The notes under the pieces: generated by a model
The model's database searches: none
What the model was told of the DNA's origin: nothing
Seen by the model: only the letters and a program-made list of their open reading frames with translations
Source: Favolaschia claudopus
Lineage: Eukaryota; Basidiomycota; Agaricomycetes; Agaricales; Mycenaceae
NCBI GenBank assembly: GCA_037176885.1
Contig: JAWWNJ010000075.1
Span: forward strand, 930,001 to 994,000
DNA: 64,000 nucleotides
Direction: 5' to 3'
Program-made: the position numbers and the translations under genes
In this document: one piece after another, positions 10,217-22,199 of the stretch
Layout: every line of letters starts with the position of its first letter
How positions within the stretch are numbered: the first letter of the stretch is position 1

Positions 10217-12391
10217 TCACGTTTTTTTTTTCCACCACACGCCGTCCGTCCGTCGACTTATACTGTTCGATGGTGCGACTGGTGTAATTAACGGCGCCGG
10301 TACCATCAGAGCAGATCGTCGTGCAGGAAGAGGCTGATCAGCTTGAGTGGTGAAGTTCTTTGCTGGTTCGAAGAGCCCTTTAGGAACAGTGTTCTCATTC
10401 AGCGGCTCAATCCCACATCTGCGGAATGCTGAAACAATCGAGGAGGGTTTGAATGCCTCGTTTCTCGCAACGGCATAGTTCGAAAGCAGGTTATATTTGT
10501 TGATAGAAATGCCTTGAGCATGCACCTAATTCTGGGGTGAGTTAGGACTCGATCGATGAAAAGTTTGCTTACGAGTGAAACTCGAGCCTTCCATCTGGCT
10601 CCAAGTGGACTGAAGACTCCGACGTCACAAGGTTGGAGAGCATGAGTCGTATGTGAAGGAAGACAGAGAACGATTATGCGATGTTTCTCACAGCCTCGAT
10701 GAATACAATTCAATTGGATTTGAAGTTGAAAGTAGTTACCTGTGCGAATGAAATAGAGACTTTGCGCAGAGCCACCGGTAGCCACCCAGTGGCTCTCACG
10801 GCATGCGCTGTGGAGCGGCTACGCGCTATGGTGGCTCATTCGGTGGCTGGAAGAACAACTTGAAATTCATTTTCTTCGGCATTTTTTCATCCCCCTGGAT
10901 GACCTCGAAGCGCTAGGCTCCCAAACCCCCAGGAAGCACACCAAGGTTCCACGCCAACCGTCGGTTTTGCAAGAACCGGCCAAAAACGCACCAAATGAAG
11001 CGGGAAACTGGTAACCTAACCACGACACCTCACTACATTGAGGTATAGTCACAGAGGTACCATGTAGATACTTGAAGCACCACCTGCAACGCGGGCGACG
11101 AGCCACCAAACGAGCCACCATATGCCGTAGCCGCTCCACAGCGCATGCCGTGAGAGCCACTGGGTGGCTACCGGTGGCTCTGCGCAAAGTCTCTAATGAA
11201 CCTATACGTGCAGTGGCTATTATGGCCATCCAGAATGAGAAGACGATAATCGCCTGGATCGTCCAGAATCAACGCCGAAGCAGGCGCAAAATCCTTTTCC
11301 ATCCACAGCGCGCCAAGTTCCTGATCTGTCCAACCATTGGTTGATATCGAGATACTATATTGCAGCTGAATATTTAAACCTATTGTAACAGCGGAGGTAA
11401 AACTGACCTAGCCTTGCAAGGGTTATCTTCTCCCCAGCGCAAATCGCGCCTCAAGCCCTGAAAGACAATTGACGGATGAAGAGATTTACCACCAGCAGAG
11501 ATACATTCGATGATGGTGACAAGTTCTCGATTACCACTCTCGATCTTTTGCACTACCTTCTGGTCGCGATCCACGAGCGCGTAAATCCTGTCTCCGACTC
11601 CAAGTTGAATACCCTGATCAAAGCGGACAATAAGTAGGCTTAACATCGTCATGACAGTCAATCAATTCGTACCTTCTCATCCATATTCCAGATGTTTTTC
11701 GGCTTGATGCCGTACTGTTCGATGGTCTCGCGAGGAAGTTTGAAGTAGTCCCCAACGATAGCAGGGTTGAGCTGGCGAGCGCGACATTCTTCGAGCGAGC
11801 TGGTCCACTGAACATATGATCAAAATCATACTCAATGACAACGATATCGCTGAAGAGGATCTCTACCTTGACCTTGAGGTCCGTTCGCCGCTTCTTGAAC
11901 CGAATTGGCCAAGTCACTCCGAGAGGGGCTCCGTATATTTCAGCTGCGTAAGAGCCTATAGTACTGAGACTGAGCGGAATGCCGCGCCGACCAAGGCTCT
12001 GCTGGGTGTGAGAAGATCGAAACAACAAGCCTCGAGACTGCACCTTGATCCATTCTGCGAGGATATCCTCTTGTGCCGGTGTGGGCCGTCGTTCATGAAT
12101 GTGGGCCTCTGAACGAGCCAAAACTCCTTGGGATCGACGTTGAACAGTGGTACGGGGGACTCCGTAGTATACTGCCGCCTTGCGTTTGGACATACGCTTG
12201 CTTTGCTTAGCGGCAATGGCAAGCTGGATGCGTTTCTCTAGCGGAAGATGGATGAAATCATCGGGATCGGCGTCATTGCCGGCAAGCTCTTGATCAGAGT
12301 CGTCCTCGGTCCCTTCAAGGTCGATAGCTGAGTCTTCGGCAGCATCTTGTCGTCGAAGGGGGTCAGGAGGACGTGGTGAGGACTGAGACAT
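10217..12391 (-). pseudogene. Pogo-like (DDE_1) transposase, six exons, disrupted
   Basis: Minus-strand exons: 12391-11867, 11807-11673, 11613-11408, 11354-11195, then after an inserted element 10746-10740, 10694-10573 and 10525-10217. All introns are GT-AG and 45-59 bases. The start codon is at 12391. Domains in order are an acidic N-terminus, an HTH_psq-type DNA-binding helix (SKRKAAVYYGVPRTTVQRR), a CENP-B/Tc5-type HTH (TPAQEDILAEWIK, TWPIRFKKR), then the nuclease with NMDEK (first Asp), SGNRELVTIIECI, LILDGHNSHC (second Asp) and LQPCDVGVFSPLGARWK (third Asp). A 42-base in-frame insertion after WIK may be an extra intron. The frame is otherwise well preserved, so the inserted element at 10755-11194 looks like what inactivated it. 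Transposon ends were not found. Confidence 0.85.
10755..11194. mobile_element. 440-bp TIR element inside the pogo exon (hAT-like MITE)
   Basis: Both ends start AGAGACTTTGCGCAGAGCCA. The first 69 bases are identical between the two ends and similarity continues to about 95 bases. GTGGCT/AGCCAC words repeat through the subterminal regions, as in hAT elements. The flanks are AATGAAAT (10747-10754) and AATGAACC (11195-11202), which agree at 6 of 8 positions. Removing the element and one flank restores the exon as Y-R-F-I-R-T in frame. The interior has no convincing gene. Confidence 0.8.
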
Positions 12392-13600
12392 GCTGAGCTG
12401 TACGCAGAGAGCAGAGGGGAAAGAGATAAAAATGATGAAAGCTGTAGGCTGCATGGCTCATATACATTGTTGCGCAGTAGTGCAGACGTAGAATCGTAAA
12501 GGGAAGAGCCTGGAAGAGCCCTGGTAAAGGAAAATCTCGACCATGGGATAGAGAAACTGCTATGGATGAGTCCAAGACTTTTGGGGTGGATTCCCACCAA
12601 GACGGTTCCCGTTCGTAGTCCCGAGGCATGATTCACAGCCAAAATCAACTAGCAGTAGCGTCGAGGTATTGCATTCTAGGTATATGAACAGCCTATTCGT
12701 CGCTGGGACCCTTGACAAGTCCGCAAATAAGAATTGTCTTGCTGTGAAGTCGAAAGGATTGCCGAGCATGATGGACGGGAATGAGGTATCAATAAAATCG
12801 ATATAATCGTATTAACCCCATACTGGCAGTCAAATAGCCTTGTACAACGACCCTACCCAGTTTCATATCCATAACTTCACAGTGACGTCCGCTACAGCGC
12901 CAACGAGAGACATGTTTTTGGAGATGAATGTTGACATATGAAGCTGGACATTGTCCCCGACAGCGAGAAGTAGACATAGCCCGGCAGGTGGTTAAGGGTC
13001 TAGTTGGTAGTTACAGGTCTTGCGAGCAGAACGCGGGGCGCCTGGAGCAAAACGACGAAGATTTGGGGGAGCAAGACGCACATTGTCCCACGGAATGCCA
13101 TGGCTAAATTAAGAAAACCACGTTTTCGGCCTCAGTCCAGGCCCGAAATCCGCCAAGGCATCACGTCAAGGGCATCAACTGCCTCCAAACTGCACCTGCG
13201 GGGCCACCAGGAAGTGCTCTCCAACATAGAATTGGCCCTGACGGGCAAAAACATTCCAATGACCTTAAAAACACAAAATGGCCCACTAAAATAGCCTCTA
13301 GTTAAATAACAATACAAGCCGGATTCGTACAGAGTGAGACGTGGTCATCCTCACTCTGGGACATCCAGACCACTCTATCGGAGTAAGACTGTAAGATAAA
13401 TGCCCATAATCTTGCATTCTCGCTCAGCTCAACAGAGGCGTCGCTTGAGTTCAGCCCAGCCTGGAGGTTCAACGGTGACCCGTCTAAGTTCTCGCGTTTC
13501 ATTCCGAGGAGAGGACCAGCTCAGTATGCTATAGCATATATTTGGGCCCGCCAACGACGCAACGATCTATTTTGAGGGGGTGCAGAAATATTCGAGCGTG
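12392..13600. other. No recognisable gene
   Basis: This is upstream of the pogo-like start codon on its strand. Short overlapping frames only and no motif recognised. Confidence 0.3.
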
Positions 13601-16080
13601 AGAATAGTGTGATATCACACCGTGACCCGACGCGTCTCTCCTTCTCCTTTCATCTTCTCCCTTTCTCCCGCCTTCCCCTCGCATCTCAGGCGCTCTGTTG
13701 CATCAAGCTGGTAACCCTACTATTAAGCACACCCTATGCCGCAGTTTGGAGCCGTAACAAGCCCTTCTTGCCCAGTTCTGCGGTCAAATACGCGGTTTTG
13801 GCTCCTCCACCAACAAGGACGCGTAGCTGTGTACGACGACCCGCCGAAGTTGTTCAGGCATGTTAAAACCGTGTTATTATATCCTCTGTATCCGTTCTTG
13901 CGTGTTTTAGCCGCAGCCAATCCGTTCCTGGCGACACTCCGACCACATCAAGGGGGCGGCCGCTGTTTATACGCGCTCACCTCGACTCTCAGATTCATGT
14001 TCATCAACGCTCAAAACTCACTATTCTATGTGCTGTGATAGTTGCTGGAGCACCTCGTGTTGTTTGCGGATTGTGTGGAACATCCGGTGAGCGGCAGTTT
14101 TTGTCATTTTGTTTGGTTTTCCCCTTCTTCCCCCGATTTTTCTTGTTACCCCGTTACCCCTACAACCTAGTCGTCGGCAGTCGAGGACGGAGCGCGCTGA
14201 GCCTGCCCGTAGGCCCTACACGCTTGTCGCCATCGCCTCGGCGAATCGTTCATGCCTTCATACTCCGTTATGGCTGAACCAGCTAACGTGAATGTGCAGG
14301 TTCCCTCTGCCTCAGGTTCATTTGATTCCCTGTCCCCGCTGTCTAGCTGTTCACTCTGTCCGCTCTCCTGAATCACTCTTACACCCGGTTTTGTTACCGC
14401 ACTGCGGTGAGTTTATTGTCACTCAGTCTATATCACGCTGACTGGAACTATATTCAGTGCACGTTGGCTATCAAAAATGTCGCTCTCGGTACGTCCCACT
14501 TCTTTTCCGCTTTCTTGTCCTTACTTTATTACCGAAAGAGCCCATCCGTTTGCGACGCGATGATGTCATCATGATATCAGTATCGTGCGTCAACCACCTT
14601 ATCTCTCTGGCACTGAGACTAACCCGCCCGGACCAGTTTCTTCAGCAGCGCCGTTGACTGGATGCCCGCGGTCAGTGTGAATTCATTCTGCTCGACCTTT
14701 CGTCGTGTTTCTCTCCCCTGCAGTCTAATCTCCAGTTGCAACTCGACTTGCTATACCGAATATATACCGGTATGCTATTCTTTGATCAAGCAATTAACTT
14801 CGACTCACGAGTCTGGTGAACAGTCGGTACAATTAACGTCAAGAACGCAATGAGATAGCGAAGCTTCAGATTTCTGCGAACGAGGTGAGCATTTCCGTTG
14901 ACTTTGTCCCGTTCAAGTTTATTTGCGCTTGGGTCGTCGTTATATACGAAATTTCCCATTACTCATATTTTGTAAGTTATTGTCATGTTCGCTGGCCAAT
15001 TGACACTGCTCAGTATCGATCACTTTGGGCATTAACCGGTAAGACTATCCCACTCGCGTCGCGATTTCAACTAATCCGACTGCTTCATGGTACGATAGGA
15101 ATGCTCCGCCCACTGTGTCCCCAACAGCGCTGACTCAAAAAAATACGGTTTCATGCCCAGGACACCGCAGCTCAGTACTTCATATATATATTATTTCATC
15201 GCTGATCATTTCCCCATCGATCCAGCATGCCTCCGGGGGACACTGCAGCAAAGAGACATGGGTGTATATAGATGTAACCGGTACGAAGTTTCCTTGCTTT
15301 GTTTGCCGTTTGACTGGTTCTCTTCTTGCCTGCAGCGTAATCTTTTCTTTCAACTTCACTTGCGTTTCCATCTAGGATTGAACCGAACTAGTCTTACTCT
15401 GGTGAGCATTTCCGTTGCCTTTGCCGCGACGGTTGTTATCCAGATTCTATACTCGTGTTTTTGTAGGTTACCGTCACGTCCGCAGACTAGTCAGCGTCCG
15501 AAGCGTGATGAAGGCTGAACGTTTTTGTTAATACACCTCTTGTAAGTTTCTCACTGCCCGAATGGTCGGGCTCCATTGATTGTACCTCTAGACCATCGTT
15601 CACGATCCGTTCACCGTTTATCTCGTATGTCAGGTTCCTCATCCAAAGGTCAACCGAAACGCTGACTCGAAGAACTATTTAGTGTTTCAAATAAACCTTT
15701 GCTTCTTTATCCTTCAAGCCTGCTGGCGCGGTGAGTGTGTTGTTGTCTGAATTCAAGCGGAGTTGGAACTAGTCAGAATTCATTACGGCTTCGACAGCTT
15801 GAATTGCTCTTGATTTGTTCTCTTTGCCGCCTCGCTAACTTGTTTCTTTCCTAAGTTCGTTCTATCCGTGCAGTGTGGCGCCAACAACTGCGGGCTCGGA
15901 AATATCTTGTGCATGTCGCCGGTTCGTATTTTGTTCTCGCCTTATTTCATTTACTGACCTTTACCATTCCAGTTTGCCTTGAATGGAAGCGGGGGAGAAG
16001 AGGGTGGGATGGGTGGATACATGACGATAGATATAGATGTATATATAGGTGGCCGGAATAGATCTATTCAACCCACTTTA
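13601..16080 (+). other. Intron-like mosaic, no recognised product
   Basis: The stretch is pyrimidine-rich on the plus strand and holds many GT...CAG pairs about 50 bases apart, separated by short blocks. The 17-base word GGTGAGCATTTCCGTTG occurs at about 14,884 and 15,404, and similar words follow each copy in the same order (TTTGTARGTTA, then GTCAYGTYCGC). This suggests an old tandem duplication of about 520 bases, perhaps a multi-intron transcript with very small exons. I could not assemble a protein. Confidence 0.25.
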
Positions 16081-16206
16081 ATCGAGTGAACTATTCATTT
16101 TTCATATACATAGGAAGTTTTGGCACTTTTTCTGAAGCTTTCCGAGTGATTTCTACGAAGTCCGAAATCCATCAGCCAAAATGGCAACGGTTCGGCCCAG
16201 CCGGAC

Positions 16207-16294
16207 ATATAACCGGGTGTGACATTAGTGTGACATTTTCAAAAAGCCTCAGGAGAAAGGATATAACCGGGTGTGACATTAGTGTGACACTTTC
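16207..16294 (+). repeat. Tandem duplication, 54-bp unit
   Basis: ATATAACCGGGTGTGACATT and the following bases start at 16207 and again at 16261. The first unit is complete and the second partial. The inverted copy at 23.3 kb has only one unit, so the duplication postdates the split of the two copies. Confidence 0.8.
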
Positions 16295-16639
16295 AAGGAA
16301 GTGTTGCAATCGTGTTTTCCCGTCAAGCGGCGCGTTTTCGAAAAATCTGTCGAAAGATTTGGAATGCACTGCCACAGCACTGCCACCTCGGCCAGCCCCG
16401 GCGCATGCTTTGGTGATGTTGTGGGCAGCTCGGCAGCAACAAAGAGGAGTCTAGTGAGTCGTATGCACATTAAGGACCGTTTCGAAGATCTTAGCAGGGT
16501 TGTAGGTAGGGATGAGGGCTCCCAGCCCTCAAAAAAGGCTAAAATAAATAATTTTTTGTTCCGAACCTCGAGATTTGGAACCTCCCACGATCACATGGGC
16601 TGCTTACATCAGCGTGCGGGGTTCCCACGCTCTCCATCT
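16240..16639 (+). repeat. Dispersed repeat, copy 1 (inverted partner at 22,966-23,349)
   Basis: The segment from AAAAGCCTCAGGAGAAAGGA to GGTTCCCACGCTCTCCATCT is found in reverse orientation about 6.7 kb away at high identity. No protein could be recognised, although an open frame with LSKDLECTATALPPRPAPAH is shared by both copies. The end piece GCGGGGTTCCCACGCTCTCC also occurs alone at about 23,482. Confidence 0.85.
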
Positions 16640-17273
16640 TACCAGGAGATAAACAAGACGATAAATCGCTCACATCAAACACAGATACCACCAAGATTTC
16701 GTTTCCGAGATGCAGTTTCGGAAATGAGGATGTATGCCAGACAAGACGAGGAATAGGAGTGTCTTGAAATATGCTTGTCGGTGATAACTTGAGGGAGAAA
16801 TAGGAATTGAGCGGCCGCAAAGCATGACGACAGAGCCCAGATAAATATTGCAATGAGAAGGTTCCCGTGCCGAAGGTGGTGGGAGGAAAACCTTAGAGAA
16901 TGGGAGTCTTGATGGGATAGGGGCAAGAGAGCACATTGACCATTGGTTGGCAAAGGAAATATGCCACAACGTTAACAGAGCTACAAGAAATGCCGAAGAG
17001 AGACAACAAAGCCCCGACAACGCAGTTCCAAAGCGAAGAAAGCATTGAGAGAGTGGAAGGCAAGAGAGAGGATCAATCATCAATGATCGGCATCTTTCCT
17101 TCTTGCTCTCTTAGCTAGCCGGCTAAGTATGTGCTCTGGCTCGCGGTGCTCGCTTTGAAGTTTGAGCGCTTGAGCGCTTTGAGCTCTTTGAGCACACGCT
17201 GTCAGCTCTCCTGCCAGAAAGAATCACGTGAGGCGGGCACAGCAAAGACACGTATGTCCTTTCTTGATCCACC

Positions 17274-18160
17274 ATGTCTAGGATCATTTTGTCCGCAAAG
17301 TCCGGCAGCGACTGGACCGACAACGAACTTCATGCACTCAACATCACCGTCGAAACCCTCAATACGGACTCCTTCTTTGGATCGTCATCGCTGCCGACTT
17401 CGACGGTGGATCCTGTTCTGCTTGCCAATGTTAAACGTCCCAGTGGACCCCTATCCAAAAGCAGCCGCCTCTTCTTCAGATACCTCGAAGATGCCGCGGG
17501 GGCATTTCCATTGGGAACTCCAGCAGAGAGCGCCGTGGACGATTTTGCTGCTTTCTTATTGTCAATGATGGACTACGACGAGCCTGAACGGATTGTACAT
17601 CAGCGCCTTGAAATAGGTTTCCTCATGTGTGGCCAGAGTGTCTGCGCCAAACCTGATATCGTTGTGATGGATGGTGAGAAGTATATTTTACTAGTTCAAG
17701 AGGACAAGGTTTGACGTTTGTTACAAACCTGGAGCGAAAATTGACGCCCAAAACCACCAGCGGCATTTGTCTGCTGACGAGGCTGAACCGCAGCTCATTG
17801 CTGAAGCCGTTGCCGCCTTTGCTGCTAACAATCGGCGCCGCAAAGCCCTCGGACTACCCTCGATTGCCTCGCAAGTTTTTGCGGGAATTGTTATGTTGGG
17901 TACTGCCCCGACGTTTTACAAGATACCCATTTCGACGGAGCTGGCTACCGCTATCGGCCGAGCACAGTATCCTACGCAGGTTACCTTTGTCAGCAAATTG
18001 GTCCCCCCTGTCCCCAACCTAGCAAATTACATCAGTGAAGGGATGGTTCCTCTAGAAAACAGGCGAATTGTTTTTCAGTGCTTGACGGCTTTCAAGCAGG
18101 TAAACCGAATTTATATGGCTGTTCGACTGCTCCCTCACCTTCCCGTAGTTTCTGGCTTGA
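17274..18160 (+). CDS. PD-(D/E)XK nuclease-like protein, three exons
   Basis: Exons 17274-17708, 17761-18099 and 18149-18160 join in phase 0 through 52- and 49-base GT-AG introns to give 261 residues. The start is in a good context (CACCATGTC). The protein carries a restriction-endonuclease-like core: Glu113 in RLEIGF, Asp128 in KPDIVVMDG, then Glu143-Asp-Lys145 in ILLVQEDK. These are followed by RHLSADEAEPQLIAEAVAAF, a Gln helix usual after the ExK strand, then MLGTAPTFYKIPIS and a short C-terminus ending in AFKQFLA. This matches an unnamed family common in Agaricomycetes. Substrate and role are unknown, and nuclease activity is inferred from the motif only. All frames are open, so it may be functional. 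Neighbours are repeats. Confidence 0.7.
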
Positions 18161-18787
18161 TTTAGAGAATCGAGAGCGTCGGTCAGGGACGGGGAGGTCG
18201 GGCAGCTCGAACAATACGGTGGAAGAGACCCAGAGGGCGGTAAGAATCAGATAGTGTATGTACATAGTCATACTTGTGAGCCGCAGCTATGGCAGCTATG
18301 GTGTCGTGCCACAGATATCTAAGGCGAAGCTATACAGCACTATATATCAGGGGGTAAGCTATGGGACTATCAGCTACGTAGTCTAGTGTTTTTTTCCTGA
18401 TGCAAGCTGGGTGCAAGAACTGGTTATTCATTCTTTGTGGCGAATCGAGGACGACTTATGTCGAATCCCATCATCGTGGCTGATTTGCGATATCGCGATT
18501 TGCGGCCGAGTTCGCGAAGGATTACAAGACAGTCAAAACACACGTTGTAAGTTGATTCAATGCCATTGATCAAGACAATAGGGTCCGTCCTTTTTGGGTT
18601 TCTCTTCGTTTTTATATTTTATTCGAGTTTTTCTCTTTGGTGTCGATGTTGAAGGAGATGGCTGATGAGAAGGAATAAATCCAACTTTCTCGGGGTGGCT
18701 ATGCTCACCCTCAGGCTATTTTCTTGAGAAATTTGGACGGAAAGAAAATAGCCTGATATATCGTCTGATTTTACGTGACAGCTGTTA
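18161..18787. other. Intergenic, nothing recognised
   Basis: No gene. A GCTAT/ATAGC-rich patch near 18,290-18,405 ends in TTTTTTTCCTGATG, resembling the 1.5-1.64 kb repeat. Confidence 0.3.
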
Positions 18788-19155
18788 CAGTGGCGGCAAA
18801 ATCTGATGTCACCCCCAAAAAAGGAAATTCTCATCAAACCGCCTCTAATCTGCCCTTGCCATCGCCGTCTGGGGGCGACAAGGGCACAGATCCATTGGCA
18901 CGGCAAATACACTGCCTGTGGAAGCACGATTGAGAAAGATAGGTCCATTCATTGAGGAGAACTGGGCCAAAGATGGTTGGAAAGTTTTGCCCAAAAAGTG
19001 TCAATTTTCGAGGTATCCTAAGATGGAAAAAGGTGCATGTGTTTCGAATGTATGTTGAATGCACTGAAAGGTCCGACTACAGAAAAGAGAAGAAAACGGG
19101 TTGAATTCATAAGAATTTCCTTTTTTGGGGGTGACATCAGATTTTGCCGCCACTG
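18788..19155. mobile_element. 368-bp MITE, TA target, CAGTGGCGGC ends
   Basis: The 44-base terminal inverted repeat is perfect and starts CAGTGGCGGCAAAATCTGAT. It is flanked by TA at 18786-18787 and 19156-19157. It has no coding capacity. The shared ends show it is the same family as the 128-bp element at 22,828-22,955, and a relative of the foldback at 277-918, whose ends begin CAGTGGTGGC. Confidence 0.9.
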
Positions 19156-19557
19156 TAGCCGTAGGTCGACGTTCCGGATTAGGAAACGCCCAAAACGGAA
19201 GTGGCACATTCAAGTTTCCTGCCACTCTGAGCATGTATCTGACCAGACACACCGCAATGCCTATGGGGAAAGAGGAGCTCCAAAGTGCTCCCAGGAGATT
19301 ATGGGGCTGTGCCCTTTGACCGAAACGGTCGGCTTCTTTCTTTACCTCCTTGGGTGAACTGCGTCAAGAGAAACCTTGTTTTGTTGTTGTTGAGATCAAT
19401 TAACGTGCTCGAGCCGCTGCAAGCGGCTATGGTACACGACATGCCGACATCAACTGACTACATGATTAATCGTTTCCAGTCCGTCCTTTCCTCCCACGTC
19501 ACCCTTTTTATACAACCAATCAACTCCCAGTGCCTCGGGCATGGCAATATAGAATAA

Positions 19558-20002
19558 GGCGCACAAGCAAGGGGCACCCACCGGCAAAACCCGAGACACG
19601 GGGTTAGAGGGGGGTGGGGGTCTGAAGTACCTTATTTCACTTTTCCGACCCAGCCTCTGATTGGTCTAAAAACGCGTTTCCGAAGGTCAAAAAAAAAAGT
19701 AACAGAAAATATTTGATTACATAATATATTATGTATCCCACGACCAGACCCGAACGGCAACTTTTGACCAGCTGGGAGGCAAAATTGTGTGGGATAACAT
19801 GTTTGAGCACCAAAGCGTCCCCGAAGTGTGCTGGTACAATCCAAATCCCGGCAAAACTTGGACAAATTTTCTCAGTTTTTGATGGGAATTACCCGTTTTG
19901 GGGATTATGTAACACTTACGTATGGGGGGTGGGCCTCGACCGAGCCTTAAGTCAGTTTTCCGACCTCGTGTCCAAGATTTTAAGGATGGGTGCCCCTTGC
20001 GC
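19558..20002. repeat. Inverted-repeat segment with GCAAGGGGCACCCA arms
   Basis: GCAAGGGGCACCCA near 19,567 is matched in inverted orientation by TGGGTGCCCCTTGC at about 19,987. A G-rich tract (GGGGTTAGAGGGGGGTGGGG) lies at 19,603-19,620. No clear target duplication, so it may be an old MITE. Confidence 0.35.
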
Positions 20003-20639
20003 ACAAGTGAATCCTGATCTACGGCTACTTAACAAAAACTATGTTGGATTTTTGCCGGCAAGGGGCCGAGATCAAATACAATGAATAGGTTTGCAATCAC
20101 ACTACGGTTAGATAGAATGTGTGTTAGGGCAAACAGATGCCCTACACTGTAGATTCACTTGTATTTATACTACAGTAGGTATTCTAGCTAATTCTACTAG
20201 GTTCTGTTAAAGTGAGTCGAACGGAATATTCTGGAAGGTTCGCGAGGCGGCGCGTCACAGCCTCAGAATTCCAACAAACTAGACTAGAGAAACACTCAAG
20301 AAACACTAGCTCGCCCGACATTCTCGTCTTGGCCTTGGGTTCTATGTGACTGATTGGCGCGTATATTCCTCCCGAAACTTCTCGATGGCAGGGCTGGACC
20401 GATGTTGAGCCCATTCAACAGCTTTGGGAAACCGTCGCGATTTGTAGTCCCTGCACACTGGACTCACGAGAGACACCCGAACAGGCCTTGCATTCACTAT
20501 ACGGCCCAATACTTACGGAGTCCCCACCTATACAAGTATATATTGAGGGCGCGGCACCGGGCAAAAGTTCGAACACAGTCAGCGGGTGCTGGAGTCTGTT
20601 TTGGAATAGGATCCTCGTCAAATACGTGCTTAGAGCGCC

Positions 20640-20963
20640 GAAGGTGGAAGGAACGAGGCCATCGTGCCGAGGGAATGGCGGAAATGTAGATTTTGTCTCG
20701 ACGCCGTGGAGGATGAAGCCCATGCCCTGTTTATTTGATCATCCAGAGCTCATGCAAATCCGGGAGGAGTTTTTGGCAGGATTGTATACAACCATCCCGA
20801 AATTCAAAGGTGCCTTTACCGATGAGATGGATCTTTTCCGTACTGTTCTTGCAAAAAGGGAAGTCACGCCGATCCCTGCTAAATTGGCCTATAATATTCT
20901 TCGGATTCACGACACCACACCAATGCTGCTGGTCAGCTCACCTCCATCTTCATCGGTGTCATA
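20640..20963 (+). pseudogene. LINE polymerase C-terminal remnant
   Basis: One frame gives PREWRKCRFCLDAVEDEAHALF, the CxxC start of a zinc knuckle found near the C-terminus of fungal LINE polymerases. It then hits a stop. A second frame continues as HPELMQIREEFLAGLYTTIP and AKREVTPIPAKLAYNILRI, ending at 20963. The frames are separated by a shift near 20,732. No RT catalytic domain is in view, so it is a 5'-truncated, inactivated copy. Confidence 0.6.
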
Positions 20964-21144
20964 GACTCAGCAATGATACCACCGGTTTGTACCTTGTTTC
21001 CCTTCATACATATGTGCGCCGACGTGCCGAATTCTGGATCTTACTGTTTTATTTGTTTTCTGGTCAAATAAAAATATAAATCACCCTACCACCCAGAAGT
21101 CCTTGGGCTCGCGTCAGCGGGTGGTGTGCATGCATCAGCAAAGG

Positions 21145-21396
21145 GAAGACGTTCGATTGCACAATACTTCCACCATCCGAATGATTGTCAATACTGTTGA
21201 AGTCACCGCTCGGACGAAGCACGTCCACATTGCCATCTGGTGGATCCGTGAAGCAGTCCTCTATCGCTGCATCGTCCCCGTTTACGTCCCTACGGAGGTG
21301 AATGTTGCCGACTTATTCACGAAACCATTGCCGGCACCACGTCACAAGACTCTCGTCAAGATGTTGGGCATGGCTCCCCGACCGGATGCTCGTTGA
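21145..21396 (+). pseudogene. Ty1/copia RNase H C-terminal remnant
   Basis: The frame reads ARTKHVHIAIWWIREAV, then VPVYVPTEVNVADLFTKPLP and APRHKTLVKMLGM. This is the classic end of copia polyproteins: the RTKH...IRE motif, then ADxFTKPL, then the last helix. Integrase, RT and the upstream RNase H are missing, and no LTRs could be paired. The fragment lies just downstream of an unrelated LINE tail. Confidence 0.75.
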
Positions 21397-21607
21397 GGAA
21401 GTATTTATATTCCGTTTACTTACCGTACATTCCTTAATCTTCCAATTGGCTTCTCGCCGTCTGGTTCGATTCCTCGTTGTTCACCTCCCTCTGCGGCCTA
21501 GCTCAGGACTCTGTTCTGCATATACCAACTTTCTACACATATTAGCAGCTATTCAAATTTTAAACTCCGAAATCTACATGTATCTGAGCCTAGGAAACTG
21601 CAAATTA

Positions 21608-21995
21608 CAGCCGTTTTGGGAACAATATACGGGTTTTGATTGAGTGGTGCTCGTTCGTTTGTGCTTACCTTTGTTTTGCTTCCCATCACCAGCTCCACAG
21701 TCTCCACTTTAACCGAATTTGAGTCTTTGCTTCCGCCACCCAGAGAACACCGGGAAAAAACAGGGGGTTAACAGAACTGAGGATTAAGACTCAGCTGCTA
21801 CTTGCCCAGAGCTCGACACGGCCATGACTTGCGAGCAAGGGCCAAAACAAGGGACCAACGGCAATTGATGCGGTACGGCAACGCCCCACAGAGTGGTGCT
21901 CCCGGCTTTGCCGATGACAGAATGGTCAACAAACGTAAGCACAAACGAACGAGTACCACTCAATCAAAACCCGTATATTGTTTCCAAAACGGCTG
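21608..21995. mobile_element. 388-bp MITE, TA target, CAGCCGTTTTGG ends
   Basis: Inverted repeats of about 63 bases start CAGCCGTTTTGGGAACAATA on the left and the near-identical complement on the right, with TA at 21606-21607 and 21996-21997. The interior has no gene. It lies just 3' of the copia remnant. Confidence 0.85.
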
Positions 21996-22199
21996 TAGCA
22001 AAACTTTCAACGTCTCTGGTCCACAGTTTCTTCAGCTGTATACTATCCAATACACATCTGAACCAAGCCTCAATACAAGGCTTGAACTGCATTTTGCTCG
22101 CCATTCTCATCTCCGGATCTTCTTGGCAACTGAGTTCAACCCGAACACTACTTCAACAGTTCAGAGTGTTCAGACGCGGCCGCAGGTATACTTTTAAAT

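Noticed and set aside
12238..12648. Minus-strand frame overlapping the pogo start
   Set aside because: It is an out-of-frame shadow of the acidic N-terminus of the pogo-like transposase.
20735..21396. One continuous retroelement from the LINE knuckle to the copia RNase H
   Set aside because: The two segments belong to different retroelement classes and different frames.
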